The translations under genes and the position numbers were made by a program. From Gammaproteobacteria bacterium (GTDB lineage Bacteria > Pseudomonadota > Gammaproteobacteria > Steroidobacterales > Steroidobacteraceae), in NCBI GenBank assembly GCA_005878095.1, contig VBNH01000057.1, positions 1-32,277 on the forward strand: DNA of 32,277 nucleotides, given 5' to 3'. The notes beneath the pieces are model-generated. The model searched no databases and had not been told where the DNA came from. It saw only the letters and a list, made by a program, of their open reading frames with translations. Shown here piece after piece: positions 16,589 to 25,265 of the stretch (position 1 is its first letter; each line of letters starts with the position of its first letter).

Positions 16589-17617
16589 ATGCCACAGATG
16601 ATCGACGTACGAAGCGATACCGTCACCCGACCGACCCCGGCAATGCTGGAAGCGATGCTGCAGGCGCAGGTGGGTGACGACGTATTCGGTGAGGACGAGA
16701 CCGTCAACGAGCTGCAGAGGAAGGCCGCGGATCTGTTTGGCAAGGAGGCCGCGCTGTTCTGTCCGACGGGCACGATGTCGAATCAGATCGGCATCAAGAT
16801 CCATACGCAACCCGGGGATGAGGTGATCTGCGACGAGCTGGCGCACATCTATCTGTACGAGGGCGGCGGCATAGCGGCGAACTCCGGTTCCTCGGTGCGC
16901 CTGCTGCAAGGCCAGCACGGGCGATTTACCGCCGCGCAGGTGCGCGAGAACATCAATCGGCGCGACGATTCTCACCTTCCGTGGACGCGCCTCGTGGCCA
17001 TCGAAAACACCGTCAACAAAGGCGGAGGATGCTGCTGGGACCTGAGGGAGATCGAGCGCATCCGGGTTGTGTGCAAGGAGCACGACATTGCCATGCATCT
17101 GGACGGCGCGCGGCTCTTCAACGCACTCGTGGCTCGCAACGAGGCGCCACGCGACTATGGCAGCCTGTTCGAAACGATCTCGATCTGCCTCTCCAAGGGA
17201 CTCGGCGCCCCGGCGGGCTCGCTCCTGCTGGGCTCGCGGGCACTCATTTCCAGGGCGCACCGACAGCGCAAACTGCTGGGCGGCGGCATGCGGCAGGCTG
17301 GATATCTGGCGGCCGCAGGGCTATTCGCCCTCGAGCACCATGTGCAGCGCCTGCAGGATGATCACCGGAGGGCAAAAGCCCTGGAGGCCGAGCTGAGCTC
17401 GCTCCCCTACGTCGCGAGCGTTTTGCCTGTCGAGACGAATATCGTGATCTTCAAGCTTCACGAGCAGCTCGGCGCCGAGCTCTTTCTGCAGCAGCTGCAG
17501 CATCAGCAGGTTCGTGCCCTGAGCATCGGCCGCCAGACCATCCGTTTCGTGTTCCATCTGAATGTCAGCGACGCTCAACTCGAGGCTTTGCTCGCGGCCC
17601 TGCGTGGCATCCGATGA
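16589..17617 (+). CDS. ltaE: Low-specificity L-threonine aldolase
   Basis: Cytoplasmic PLP enzyme splitting L-threonine and L-allo-threonine to glycine and acetaldehyde; 342 residues, normal length. MIDVRSDTVTRPTPAM at the N-terminus, GDDVFGEDETVNELQ, and FCPTGTMSNQIG are all family signatures. PLP binds Lys203 in LSKGLGAPAGS; HLDGARLFNA provides the cofactor Asp. ATG 16589 has AAGGAG upstream and lies 10 bases after the SMP-30 stop, so they form an operon. The frame is open further upstream inside the SMP-30 gene, but conservation starts here. A TPR remnant begins at its stop. Confidence 0.95.
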   Translation: MPQMIDVRSDTVTRPTPAMLEAMLQAQVGDDVFGEDETVNELQRKAADLFGKEAALFCPTGTMSNQIGIKIHTQPGDEVICDELAHIYLYEGGGIAANSGSSVRLLQGQHGRFTAAQVRENINRRDDSHLPWTRLVAIENTVNKGGGCCWDLREIERIRVVCKEHDIAMHLDGARLFNALVARNEAPRDYGSLFETISICLSKGLGAPAGSLLLGSRALISRAHRQRKLLGGGMRQAGYLAAAGLFALEHHVQRLQDDHRRAKALEAELSSLPYVASVLPVETNIVIFKLHEQLGAELFLQQLQHQQVRALSIGRQTIRFVFHLNVSDAQLEALLAALRGIR

Positions 17618-17765
17618 AACCCTGGCCGCCGCCGCTCCATCCGCCGACAGCGAGGCCTACCGATTGATGCAGGCCGGACGTCTCGAAGAGGCGTTGGTCT
17701 TCGCCGAGCGGGCGGTCGCGGGAGCCCGGGTCTGCCTTCCCGGGCGGGGCGTTGCTGGCGCCGAC
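17613..17765 (+). pseudogene. TPR-repeat protein remnant
   Basis: One frame running out of the ltaE stop region reads EAYRLMQAGRLEEALVFAER then AVAGARVCLPG, a good tetratricopeptide unit as found at the start of TPR-sulfotransferase-like proteins. It ends abruptly and no start codon with a ribosome site is evident. It lies antisense to the last 35 or so codons of the metallophosphoesterase frame. Probably the stub of a gene lost by deletion. Confidence 0.5.
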
Positions 17766-18748
17766 AACGAGCTCTTCGCTCTGACTTCAAAGCGATCCGG
17801 CTCGGTCCACGGATTGCCGCTTCGATCGGCGGCATCAAAACGGACCATGGTTCCGGTCAGTCGCTCTGCGTCCAGGGTGAAGCGCAGGTAGTGAAAGTTC
17901 ACCGCGGTGGTGAGCCTGGATAGTTCTCCAAACATCCGGAGGGCCGGAACGGGTTGGGCACCGCCGCCGCCGCTGACCAGGTAAGTGACGCCGTCTCTCT
18001 CGTAGCGCTCGTAGTTGTGCACGTGACTGCCGACCACGACGACCCGCGCGCGCAGGGCCCCGGCGTTGCGCGACAGGTAGCGCGCGATCTCCTTCTCGTC
18101 GCGCATCCTCGGATAAAAGGGGTCCCGGACCGGGGGGTAGTGCAGCAGGATCAAGATGAATTTGACGCGCGGGTCGGCGTTGCTGATTTGCCGTTCAAGC
18201 CATTCCCGCTGTTCGCTCCCCGGTTTCAGTGCCCCATCGGAATCCAGAACCACTGCCAGCACAGTGGCGCCGATGCTCACCGAGTACCAGCGGTGCGGGC
18301 GCAAAGGCAAGGCGCCGAATGCTGTCCACCAGTTCTCGAGACAGGGAGCCGCGTCGCCGTTGCATCCCATGAACTCGTGATTGCCGAGCGCGGGAAACAC
18401 CGGGATCTTCTGCCTGGCCCACTCTATCGTCTCGATCTTGTACGTGTCATAGTCCTGTCGATTGCTGCCTTCGTAAACGAGGTCTCCGCCTATCAGGATC
18501 GCCGCCGGGTTTTCGCGCGCGATCCTGCCGACGAGCGCACGCCGCGCAGGGGCGTTCGCGACGTCATCGCGCCTGCTGAAGCGCGTGTCGCCGTACACGA
18601 CGAAGACCAGTGACGCTGCCGCCGCCCCCGGCGCCGGCACCTCGAATCGCGGCGGCTGATCGCTGCGTGCCGCGCTCAGGGCTCGAGAGGGGGCGAAAAG
18701 GCAGAGACATAGCCACATGCAGAGGAGTTTCAATGCCGTCCGGTGCAT
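17657..18748 (-). CDS. Exported calcineurin-like metallophosphoesterase
   Basis: Periplasmic dimetal phosphoesterase; 363 residues. Signal peptide at residues 1-26 (ALKLLCMWLCLCLFAPSRAL). All family motifs are present: Asp54 in VYGDTR, Asp89 in GGDLVYEG, Asn123-His124 in LGNHEF, a His in LLHYPP, and the GSHVHNYER metal site. It resembles purple-acid-phosphatase-like members that hydrolyse phosphate monoesters; the real substrate is unknown. Conserved sequence ends near DRFEVRAKSS (about 17770). The final 35 residues, rich in Ala, Pro, Thr and Arg, are read antisense through the TPR remnant, so the original C-terminus was probably replaced. Divergent from the P1 peptidase. Confidence 0.88.
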   Translation of the reverse strand: MHRTALKLLCMWLCLCLFAPSRALSAARSDQPPRFEVPAPGAAAASLVFVVYGDTRFSRRDDVANAPARRALVGRIARENPAAILIGGDLVYEGSNRQDYDTYKIETIEWARQKIPVFPALGNHEFMGCNGDAAPCLENWWTAFGALPLRPHRWYSVSIGATVLAVVLDSDGALKPGSEQREWLERQISNADPRVKFILILLHYPPVRDPFYPRMRDEKEIARYLSRNAGALRARVVVVGSHVHNYERYERDGVTYLVSGGGGAQPVPALRMFGELSRLTTAVNFHYLRFTLDAERLTGTMVRFDAADRSGNPWTEPDRFEVRAKSSLSAPATPRPGRQTRAPATARSAKTNASSRRPACINR

Positions 18749-18814
18749 CGCCTGACCCCGGGGACCGCTGTGCCCACTCGCAACAGTTATCGAGCCTCTC
18801 CCGGCAAGTCAACC

Positions 18815-18826
18815 GGAGGTACCTCC
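18815..18826. promoter_or_regulatory. Palindrome containing a GGAGG ribosome-site motif
   Basis: GGAGGTACCTCC is a perfect 12-bp palindrome 12 to 23 bases before the chosen start of the P1 peptidase. If the RNA folded or dimerised here the GGAGG would be hidden. The spacing to ATG 18838 is too long for that GGAGG to be the usual ribosome site. Confidence 0.3.
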
Positions 18827-18837
18827 TGCCACCCAGG

Positions 18838-20019
18838 ATGATCGCCCTCCTTGCGCTGACGCTCCTCGCGCCCCTCGCCACCGCCGCGGATCCCCTCACG
18901 AACCCGCCCAAGGGACGCGCGCGCGCCCGCGACCTGGGTGTGCCCTTCGACGGCGCGCCAGGGCCGCTGAATGCGATCACCGACATCGAGGGCGTGCTGG
19001 TGGGCCACACGACCCTGATCTCGGGCAGCGGCAAGCTCATCGTCGGCAAGGGCCCGGTCCGCACCGGCGTCACGGCCGTGCTGCCCCGTGGACTGGCCTC
19101 CGTGCAGCGCTTCTCCTTCGCCGGCTGGTACTCACAGAACGGCAACGGCGAGATGACCGGTACCACCTGGGTCGAGGAATCGGGCTTCCTCGAAGGCCCG
19201 GTGATGATCACCAACACCCACAGCGTCGGCGTGGTGCGGGATGCGGTCATCGGCTGGCGTGTGGCGCACGCGGCGGCGGATGCCACCGGCGCCTGGTGGT
19301 CGCTCCCGGTCGTGGCCGAGACCTGGGACGGCTGGCTCAACGACATCAACGGCTTTCACGTCCGGCCGGAGCACGCCTTTCACGCGCTCGACACGGCTCA
19401 CTCGGGGCCCGTCGACGAAGGGTCCGTCGGCGGCGGAACCGGCATGATCTGCAACGGTTTCAAGGGCGGCATCGGCACCTCCTCTCGCAGGCTCTCCGAC
19501 CAGGACGGCGGCTACCTCGTCGGCGTGCTGGTGCAGTGCAACTACGGGAGGCGGCAGAACCTGCGCATCGCGGGCATTCCGGTCGGACGGGAGATCGATA
19601 GCGAGGATCCCTATGCCTGGGTACCGTCCGATACCGCCGAGCACGGGTCGATCATCGTGCTCGTGGCTACCAACGCGCCGCTCCTGCCTCACCAGCTGAA
19701 GCGCGTTGCGCGACGGGTATCGCTCGGCATCGGACGAACCGGCAGCATCGCCGGCAACGGATCGGGCGACATCTTCATCGCGTTCTCGACGGCGAACGCC
19801 GCCGCAAGCGACGTCGACCATGTGGTCGAGCTGAAGATGGTGCCAAACAATTCCATGGACCCGCTGTTTGCCGCGACCGTGCAGGCGACCGAGGAAGCCA
19901 TCGTCAACGCCATGGTTGCCGCCGAGGACATGACGGGCGTCGATGGGCATCACGTGAGCGCACTGCCGCACGAGAAGCTGCGCGCGGTTCTGGCCAGATA
20001 CAACCGGCTCACGCACTGA
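18838..20019 (+). CDS. Exported P1-family aminopeptidase (DmpA/BapA type)
   Basis: Self-processing N-terminal-nucleophile aminopeptidase of 393 residues that releases N-terminal residues, in some members D-amino or beta-amino acids, from peptides. A signal peptide (MIALLALTLLAPLATA) predicts export. GVPFDGAPGPLNAITDIEGVLVGH opens the domain; EGSVGGGTGMICNGFKGGIG follows. The nucleophile is Ser309 in AGNGSGDIFIAFSTAN, where DmpA cuts itself between Gly and Ser. Start ATG 18838 is chosen because it directly gives the signal peptide; the frame is open to 18610 but runs antisense to the metallophosphoesterase N-terminus. Near a TonB receptor and an exported amidase, so it may belong to peptide use. 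Confidence 0.9.
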   Translation: MIALLALTLLAPLATAADPLTNPPKGRARARDLGVPFDGAPGPLNAITDIEGVLVGHTTLISGSGKLIVGKGPVRTGVTAVLPRGLASVQRFSFAGWYSQNGNGEMTGTTWVEESGFLEGPVMITNTHSVGVVRDAVIGWRVAHAAADATGAWWSLPVVAETWDGWLNDINGFHVRPEHAFHALDTAHSGPVDEGSVGGGTGMICNGFKGGIGTSSRRLSDQDGGYLVGVLVQCNYGRRQNLRIAGIPVGREIDSEDPYAWVPSDTAEHGSIIVLVATNAPLLPHQLKRVARRVSLGIGRTGSIAGNGSGDIFIAFSTANAAASDVDHVVELKMVPNNSMDPLFAATVQATEEAIVNAMVAAEDMTGVDGHHVSALPHEKLRAVLARYNRLTH

Positions 20020-20426
20020 GCTGACCCGATCGGGCGGGTCTGCCGTGGTGCGCCAACGGGGGAGCGGGCGAGTTGGCCCGCAGCGCGCGTTGACCCGGGG
20101 CCGGAGCGCTCTTAATTCTCCGGCAGTTGAACGGATGCGCAGCTCAGCGGAAGAGGCGGATCCGCGGCGCACTGCCGGGCGGATGAGCGGGGCTTTCGCG
20201 CTCCTTAGACTTCCCACCGCCAGAGATCTGCTGACCCTCGCCGCTCTGGCGGGCGGCTACCTGAGCGCGGCGGATCAGGAGCTGTACCGAGCCAAGCCTG
20301 CCGCCCGGGCGAGTTCGGCCATCATTGATACCAGGCCGCGGTGACCGCTCGAACCGGTGCGCTGCGTGCAGGCGAAGGCCGCTGCGCACCTCAGCGGCGG
20401 CCAAGCGCAGATCGTCTTCTCAGGCT
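20020..20426. other. Intergenic region between the P1 peptidase and the TonB receptor 3' end
   Basis: About 400 bases without a convincing gene. On the plus strand, 20258-20314 reads YLSAADQELYRAKPAARAS, reminiscent of the last helix of GGDEF domains (AD-x-ALYRAK), but the preceding residues do not match, so this is at most a stub. An imperfect hairpin lies at 20377-20402. Confidence 0.4.
20377..20402 (-). terminator. Possible hairpin terminator of the TonB receptor gene
   Basis: On the minus strand GGCCGCCGC pairs with GCAGCGGCC (one mismatch) around an 8-base loop, 25 bases after the receptor stop. There is no T run, so intrinsic termination is uncertain. Confidence 0.3.
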
Positions 20427-23400
20427 CTAAAAGTGATACGCCGCCGACAGCAGGTAATTGCGCCCGAGGATCCCCGACCAGTACAGCGAAGTCGGGCTGT
20501 CGAAGTTTCCGCCGATACCGGCCAGCCCCGGTAAGGGCGGCTCCTTGTTCCCGACGTTGTTGATGATCAGTCGCATCTCGAAGGCCCTGCTGAGTTCGTA
20601 GCCGAGCGTGGTGTTGACCAGCCACCAGTGGCTCACACCGAGGACATCCTTCGAGTTGGATTTGTCCGTATTGCTGAAATTGAAGGGTCCCACGTACAGC
20701 GCCTGCCAGTACCACTGGAACGGCCCCTTGCGGTAGTTGATGTCGAAGGTGCCCTTGTCGTGCGGGGCGGCGGTGTTCGTGGCCAGCTCTCCCAGCAGCT
20801 TGCTCGGAGCCTCCGAGCCCACCTGCTGCACGAGCTTGCGCGTGTTGAGCCAGTTCGCCCGCAGCGCCAGCGCCCCGAGCCCGCGCGGCAGAGTCGTGTT
20901 CCAGTCCATGCCGAAGGTAACGCCCTGGAAGTCCAGCAGCGCGGCGTTGCGGAAGCCGTCCTTAAAGCTCGTGATCTGGTGCGCCCCATTGCGCGTGAAC
21001 AGCGCGCAGGACTGCTCGTTCGGATAGTTGGGCGAGTCGTAGCAGGCGTCCAGGATGTCGGTGAGATTCAGGACCTGGATCGCGTTCGTGAGGTTGATCT
21101 CGATGTAGTCCACGGCAAGGTTGAAGCGGGAAATGAACCGCGGCCGCAGCACGACGCCGAAGGCCTTGGAGTCGGCGGCCTCGCTGGTAAGTTGTTGGTT
21201 ACCGGAGGTGAGGCCGGCCGCCGTGGCATTGACGACGTTGGACAGGAAGCCGGCCGGAATTCCGGCGGCGGCGCAATTCTTGGCGCGGGTCGCGGGTGCC
21301 TGCCCCTGGTTGATGAAGGTGACATCGCACGGGTCGTTGGCGAATTCGAACGCCGTCGAGGGAGCGAGGAACAGCTCGGTAACCGCAGGAGCGCGGATCG
21401 AATGGGTCTTGTTGCCGCGGAACTGCAGGTCCTCGATCGGTGCCCACCGCAACCCGCCGGTCCAGGTGGTCGAGTTGCCGGCAAAGGTGTTGTCGACGCG
21501 CCGCACGGCGCCCTCGAGCTCGACCTGGTGGAGGGCCGGGAGCGACTGCATCGGCGCAAAGATCGGAATCAGCGTTTCGGCGTAGAACTCATTGGTCCGA
21601 TAGCTTCCGGAGACCGGCGAGGCCACGGAAGTGCCTGCGTTCAGGGTGTAGTAGTCGTCCGGCTCGAAATCCGCCGACTCGCGGCGGTTCTCGTAGCCGA
21701 CCGCCCCCTTCCACTCGCCCGCGGGCAGCTTGACAATGCCGCCGGTTAGGTTTGCGCTCACGTCCCGCTGAGTGTTGATCGAGGTGGCGATCGCGTTATG
21801 CGTGATGTAGGCGCGCGCCGCGGCGCTCGGGGAACCCAGGCCGAAAATGTTCAGGGGCGCGCAGGTGGCAGAGCCGGTGGTGACCACCGAATTGACCGGA
21901 TTGCCGGCACAGACGATGTTGCCGGAAGCATCAGGGGTGGCATTGAGTGCATTCTGCACGTTCTGGAACACGTACGAGGGCGTGCGGTTGACGTCACGCG
22001 AGTAGCCGTAGTTGGCCGCGATCTCCCAGTTGTAGGAGCGCTCGCCCACGGCAAAATCCCCGTTGATGCCCATGACGCCCCGGGAAACGACCTGGTCGGC
22101 CACCGCGCGTCCACTCTGCAGATCGGTATTGGCGCGGTCGACGTAGAAGTGCTTGCCGTCCCAGTTCGGATCGAAGGTTGTGAAACCCGTGGTTGGATCG
22201 GCAAACGGCAGGCTGGCACCGTAAGCATTGAGCGCGTTCTGGATTGTCGCCCGGTCGGCAGCCGACAGGAACGGGTTGTCTATGGAAACTCTCCAGGCGC
22301 CGTTCACCTGGCCCGCGGAGCCGAAGAATGGGGTGCTGTAGCCTGGCTGAGTGATCAGGTTGGTCGCGTGCCCTTCGGAGAACCAGCCCTCCATGAAGAA
22401 GGCGAAGTGATTGGTGAACTTGAAATTCCCCAGCATGTCGAGATTGGCGCGCTTCGTTGGCGAGAGCAGATTGGTGAATTGCGACAGACGGATGCCATCT
22501 CCGCGAAACCAGAAGACGTTGCTCCCCGTAGCCGTGCCCAGGTTGTATACCGACAGTGAGCTCGAGCCGGGGGCCCAGGCGAGCGGCTGACCGGCGGCGT
22601 TTGTCACGCCGATCAGCGACGGGGGTACCCGCGGCAAATAGAAGAAGTCATCCACGTATGGAACGCCCGAGGTACTGATACTGCTGACCGCGCCCTCGGT
22701 CGTAAGCACGGTCTTGAACGGGCTGGTGCCCGCGGGTTTGAGGAATTGCAGGTCGTTGGCGACATCCGGGCGTTGCGGCCCGGTCAGGCCGTCGGTCTTG
22801 ATGAATTCCGCGACGCCGGTGATATTTCCCCGCCCGTCGGCGAAGTTCCGGCCGGCGAGCGCGCGGAAGCGATGAGACCACGCGTCCTTGGCATTGGACA
22901 CCCCGCTCTGTGCGTCAAGATCCAGACCCTGGTAGTTCTTCTTCAGGATGATGTTCACAGTGCCGGCGATGGCATCCGCGCCGTAGATCGGCGCGCCGCC
23001 GACCGAGATGGTCTCGACTCGCTCGATCAGCTTGGTGGGCACCGCATTCAAGTCGACCTGCTGGCCCGGCGAGGTGGCGCCGTTGAAGAGGCTGGCGGTG
23101 CTGGAGGAGACGAAGCGGCGGCCGTTGATCAGGGTCAGCGTCCGCTGCGAGCCGAGCGAGTACAGATCGACGAAGCTTTGCGCGATGCCGAATCCCTGTT
23201 GCTGGTTCACGGCACTCGAGGGCTGGATGCCGAAGGCGGGCAGTTCCTGCAACGCCTGGCCGACGTCGGTGTAACCGCGTTGATCGAACAGTTCCCCCGT
23301 GACCACGGTGGTCGGCTCCAGGCGGTCGAGGTCGGGGCGCGCGATGCGCGAACCGGTGATGACGACTTCCTGGAGCTTCTCTTCAGATTTCGTCGACTCC

Positions 23401-23501
23401 CTGGGCTTCTCCTGCGCTTGCGCGCAGATCGCCCAGGCAACCACTGAGCCCACGGCGACTAAGTCTCGCGACAGACGGCGGGGCGCGGTTCTGGCGGCCA
23501 T
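20427..23501 (-). CDS. TonB-dependent outer-membrane receptor
   Basis: A 1024-residue ligand-gated beta-barrel that imports a substrate using TonB energy. Signal peptide near residues 13-29 (LVAVGSVVAWAICAQAQ), a TonB-box-like LQEVVITGSRIARPD, then the plug with GQALQELPAFG, TLTLINGRRFV, NAVPTKLIERVETISVGGAP and IYGADAIAGTVNIILKKNYQG. A long barrel domain ends in YLLSAAYHF with the terminal aromatic needed for assembly. No STN signalling domain is present, so it is not a FecA-type transducer. It resembles the large receptors of Xanthomonadales and sphingomonads used for peptides or oligosaccharides rather than siderophores. It is divergent from the exported amidase. Confidence 0.93.
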   Translation of the reverse strand: MAARTAPRRLSRDLVAVGSVVAWAICAQAQEKPRESTKSEEKLQEVVITGSRIARPDLDRLEPTTVVTGELFDQRGYTDVGQALQELPAFGIQPSSAVNQQQGFGIAQSFVDLYSLGSQRTLTLINGRRFVSSSTASLFNGATSPGQQVDLNAVPTKLIERVETISVGGAPIYGADAIAGTVNIILKKNYQGLDLDAQSGVSNAKDAWSHRFRALAGRNFADGRGNITGVAEFIKTDGLTGPQRPDVANDLQFLKPAGTSPFKTVLTTEGAVSSISTSGVPYVDDFFYLPRVPPSLIGVTNAAGQPLAWAPGSSSLSVYNLGTATGSNVFWFRGDGIRLSQFTNLLSPTKRANLDMLGNFKFTNHFAFFMEGWFSEGHATNLITQPGYSTPFFGSAGQVNGAWRVSIDNPFLSAADRATIQNALNAYGASLPFADPTTGFTTFDPNWDGKHFYVDRANTDLQSGRAVADQVVSRGVMGINGDFAVGERSYNWEIAANYGYSRDVNRTPSYVFQNVQNALNATPDASGNIVCAGNPVNSVVTTGSATCAPLNIFGLGSPSAAARAYITHNAIATSINTQRDVSANLTGGIVKLPAGEWKGAVGYENRRESADFEPDDYYTLNAGTSVASPVSGSYRTNEFYAETLIPIFAPMQSLPALHQVELEGAVRRVDNTFAGNSTTWTGGLRWAPIEDLQFRGNKTHSIRAPAVTELFLAPSTAFEFANDPCDVTFINQGQAPATRAKNCAAAGIPAGFLSNVVNATAAGLTSGNQQLTSEAADSKAFGVVLRPRFISRFNLAVDYIEINLTNAIQVLNLTDILDACYDSPNYPNEQSCALFTRNGAHQITSFKDGFRNAALLDFQGVTFGMDWNTTLPRGLGALALRANWLNTRKLVQQVGSEAPSKLLGELATNTAAPHDKGTFDINYRKGPFQWYWQALYVGPFNFSNTDKSNSKDVLGVSHWWLVNTTLGYELSRAFEMRLIINNVGNKEPPLPGLAGIGGNFDSPTSLYWSGILGRNYLLSAAYHF

Positions 23502-23659
23502 GAGAGATCCCCCTGAATGCCCAACGCGGCGTTGTATTTCTGGTGCGCTACACCCGTAGTCTAGTATTAACGAAACCCTAATGACTCGTAAATTGGCGGG
23601 AACGGCGTTGGCTGATCAGCCGGAGTGGCTGTTGCGGCCGCGCATCAGGGGAGGGACTC

Positions 23660-25153
23660 ATGGATCGCAGACGCTTCATACAGGCAGCCGGGGCCCTGTC
23701 CCTGGCCGCGGCGCTCGAGGAGCTCAAAGCGGCCGCTGAGCGCGCCTTTGATCCGACCGAACAGTCCGTTAGCGCGTTGCAACAGGCCCTCGCGTCCGGT
23801 GCCGTCACTTCCGAGGGCCTGACCGCAGCGTATGTCGCGCGTATCGCGCGCTTCGACCATCACGGCCCCGAGTACCGGTCGGTTCTCGCGCTCAATGCGG
23901 ATGCCCCCGCGGCCGCGCGCGCGCTCGACGCGGAACGCAAGGCGAGGAAGCTGCGCCGGCCACTGCATGGAGTTCCCATCATTGTCAAAGACAACATCGA
24001 GACTTGCGATCCGATCGCGACGACCGCGGGATCCCTGGCGCTTGCGCGCTCTCTGCGCGCGAGCGATGCGCCGCTCGTCGGGCGGCTGCGTGCCGCCGGC
24101 GCAATCGTGCTCGGCAAGGCGAACCTGAGCGAATGGGCCAATTTCCGTTCGACGCGGTCCTCGAGCGGCTGGAGCGCGGTGGGCGGCCAGACCCGAAATG
24201 CCTACGCTCGCGATCGCAACCCGTCCGGCTCGAGCGCCGGCTCCGGGGTCGCCGCGGCTGCGAGCTTCTGCGCTGCCGCCATCGGCTCCGAGACCAAAGG
24301 CTCCATCCTGTCGCCGTCCTCGCTCAACGGCCTCGTAGGCCTCAAACCCACGGTGGGCGCCGTCAGCGGCCAAGGCGTTGTACCGATCTCGCCGCGCCAG
24401 GACACGGCCGGCCCCATGTGCCGCACGGTGGCGGATGCCGCCCTGCTTGCCGCGGTGATCTGCGAGCGCCCTCTCGGCTTCGGCACGCACGGCACCGACC
24501 TCGAGGCATTTCGGCTGCGCGGCGTCAGAATCGGCGCGATGCCCGTACCCAGGGAGGCGCATCCGGACACCGCCCGCCTGTTCGCCGATGCGCGCGCGGC
24601 GCTCGAACACGAGGGTGCCGTGATCGTGGACCTGAAACCGCCGGCGGGCTTTGACGAGATGGACGCGCCCGAGCTCGAGGCGTTGCTCTATGAGTTCAAG
24701 CCCGCAATCAACGCCTATCTCGGGACGCTTGATTCGTCTCAGGTCGACTGCCGGACACTCGCCGACCTGATTGCCTTCAACCGCGCGCACGCCGATGCGG
24801 AGCTCACGGTATTCGGACAGGAGCTCTTCGAGATGGCAGAGGCGCGCGGGCCGCTGACCGACCCGGCGTACCAGAAGGCGCTTGCGACCCTGCAGCGCAC
24901 CGCCGACACCGACGGGCTCGCGGCTCTGCTTGGCCAGCAGGGCGTCGAGGTGCTGCTTGCGTCGAGTAACGGGCCGGCGGAGCGGATCGACGAGCTATGG
25001 GGTGATCGCGCCGGCGGTGGTTGGCCGCCAATCGCCTCGGCTGCGGCAATCGCGGGCTACCCGAGCCTCACGGTGCCCGCCGGGCTGGTGAGCGGCCTGC
25101 CGGTTGGGATCACGTTCGTCGGTCCTCGCAACCAGGACGGCCTGCTGAATTGA
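23660..25153 (+). CDS. Exported amidase-signature hydrolase, C-terminus shortened
   Basis: Ser-cisSer-Lys amidase of 497 residues. MDRRRFIQAAGALSLAAAL is a Tat-type signal, so it acts outside the cytoplasm. Triad: Lys110 (VKDNI), Ser191 (NPSGSSAGSG) and nucleophile Ser215 (GSETKGSI); the 24-residue Ser-Ser spacing matches FAAH. A Lys replaces the usual Gly before GS. The chain ends GLPVGITFVGPRNQDGLLN, whereas relatives continue about 25 residues with an EQATHAR-like helix, so the end may be lost by mutation. ATG 23660 has GGGAGGG upstream. Similar periplasmic amidases cleave peptide amides; substrate not determined. Confidence 0.88.
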   Translation: MDRRRFIQAAGALSLAAALEELKAAAERAFDPTEQSVSALQQALASGAVTSEGLTAAYVARIARFDHHGPEYRSVLALNADAPAAARALDAERKARKLRRPLHGVPIIVKDNIETCDPIATTAGSLALARSLRASDAPLVGRLRAAGAIVLGKANLSEWANFRSTRSSSGWSAVGGQTRNAYARDRNPSGSSAGSGVAAAASFCAAAIGSETKGSILSPSSLNGLVGLKPTVGAVSGQGVVPISPRQDTAGPMCRTVADAALLAAVICERPLGFGTHGTDLEAFRLRGVRIGAMPVPREAHPDTARLFADARAALEHEGAVIVDLKPPAGFDEMDAPELEALLYEFKPAINAYLGTLDSSQVDCRTLADLIAFNRAHADAELTVFGQELFEMAEARGPLTDPAYQKALATLQRTADTDGLAALLGQQGVEVLLASSNGPAERIDELWGDRAGGGWPPIASAAAIAGYPSLTVPAGLVSGLPVGITFVGPRNQDGLLN

Positions 25154-25265
25154 ACCGACCCGAGCCCGGCAGCCAGGTGGGCATGGCGCGCACGCCTTGC
25201 AGGCAGGCCGCGGCGGCGCTATGAGTGACACACAAGCCATGACTTGTATAAAAAGGGGGAACATC

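Noticed and set aside
20130-20210. tRNA-like GCGCAGCTCAGCGGAAGAG
   Set aside because: It resembles a tRNA D-arm, but no anticodon arm, no TTCRA loop and no acceptor pairing follow.
20258-20314. GGDEF C-terminal helix stub
   Set aside because: Only about 18 residues resemble AD-x-ALYRAK; the residues before do not fit a diguanylate cyclase, so it is mentioned only in the intergenic entry.
22746-23447. 233-codon plus-strand open frame
   Set aside because: Antisense to the TonB receptor plug region; composition mirrors that gene and no motif is seen.
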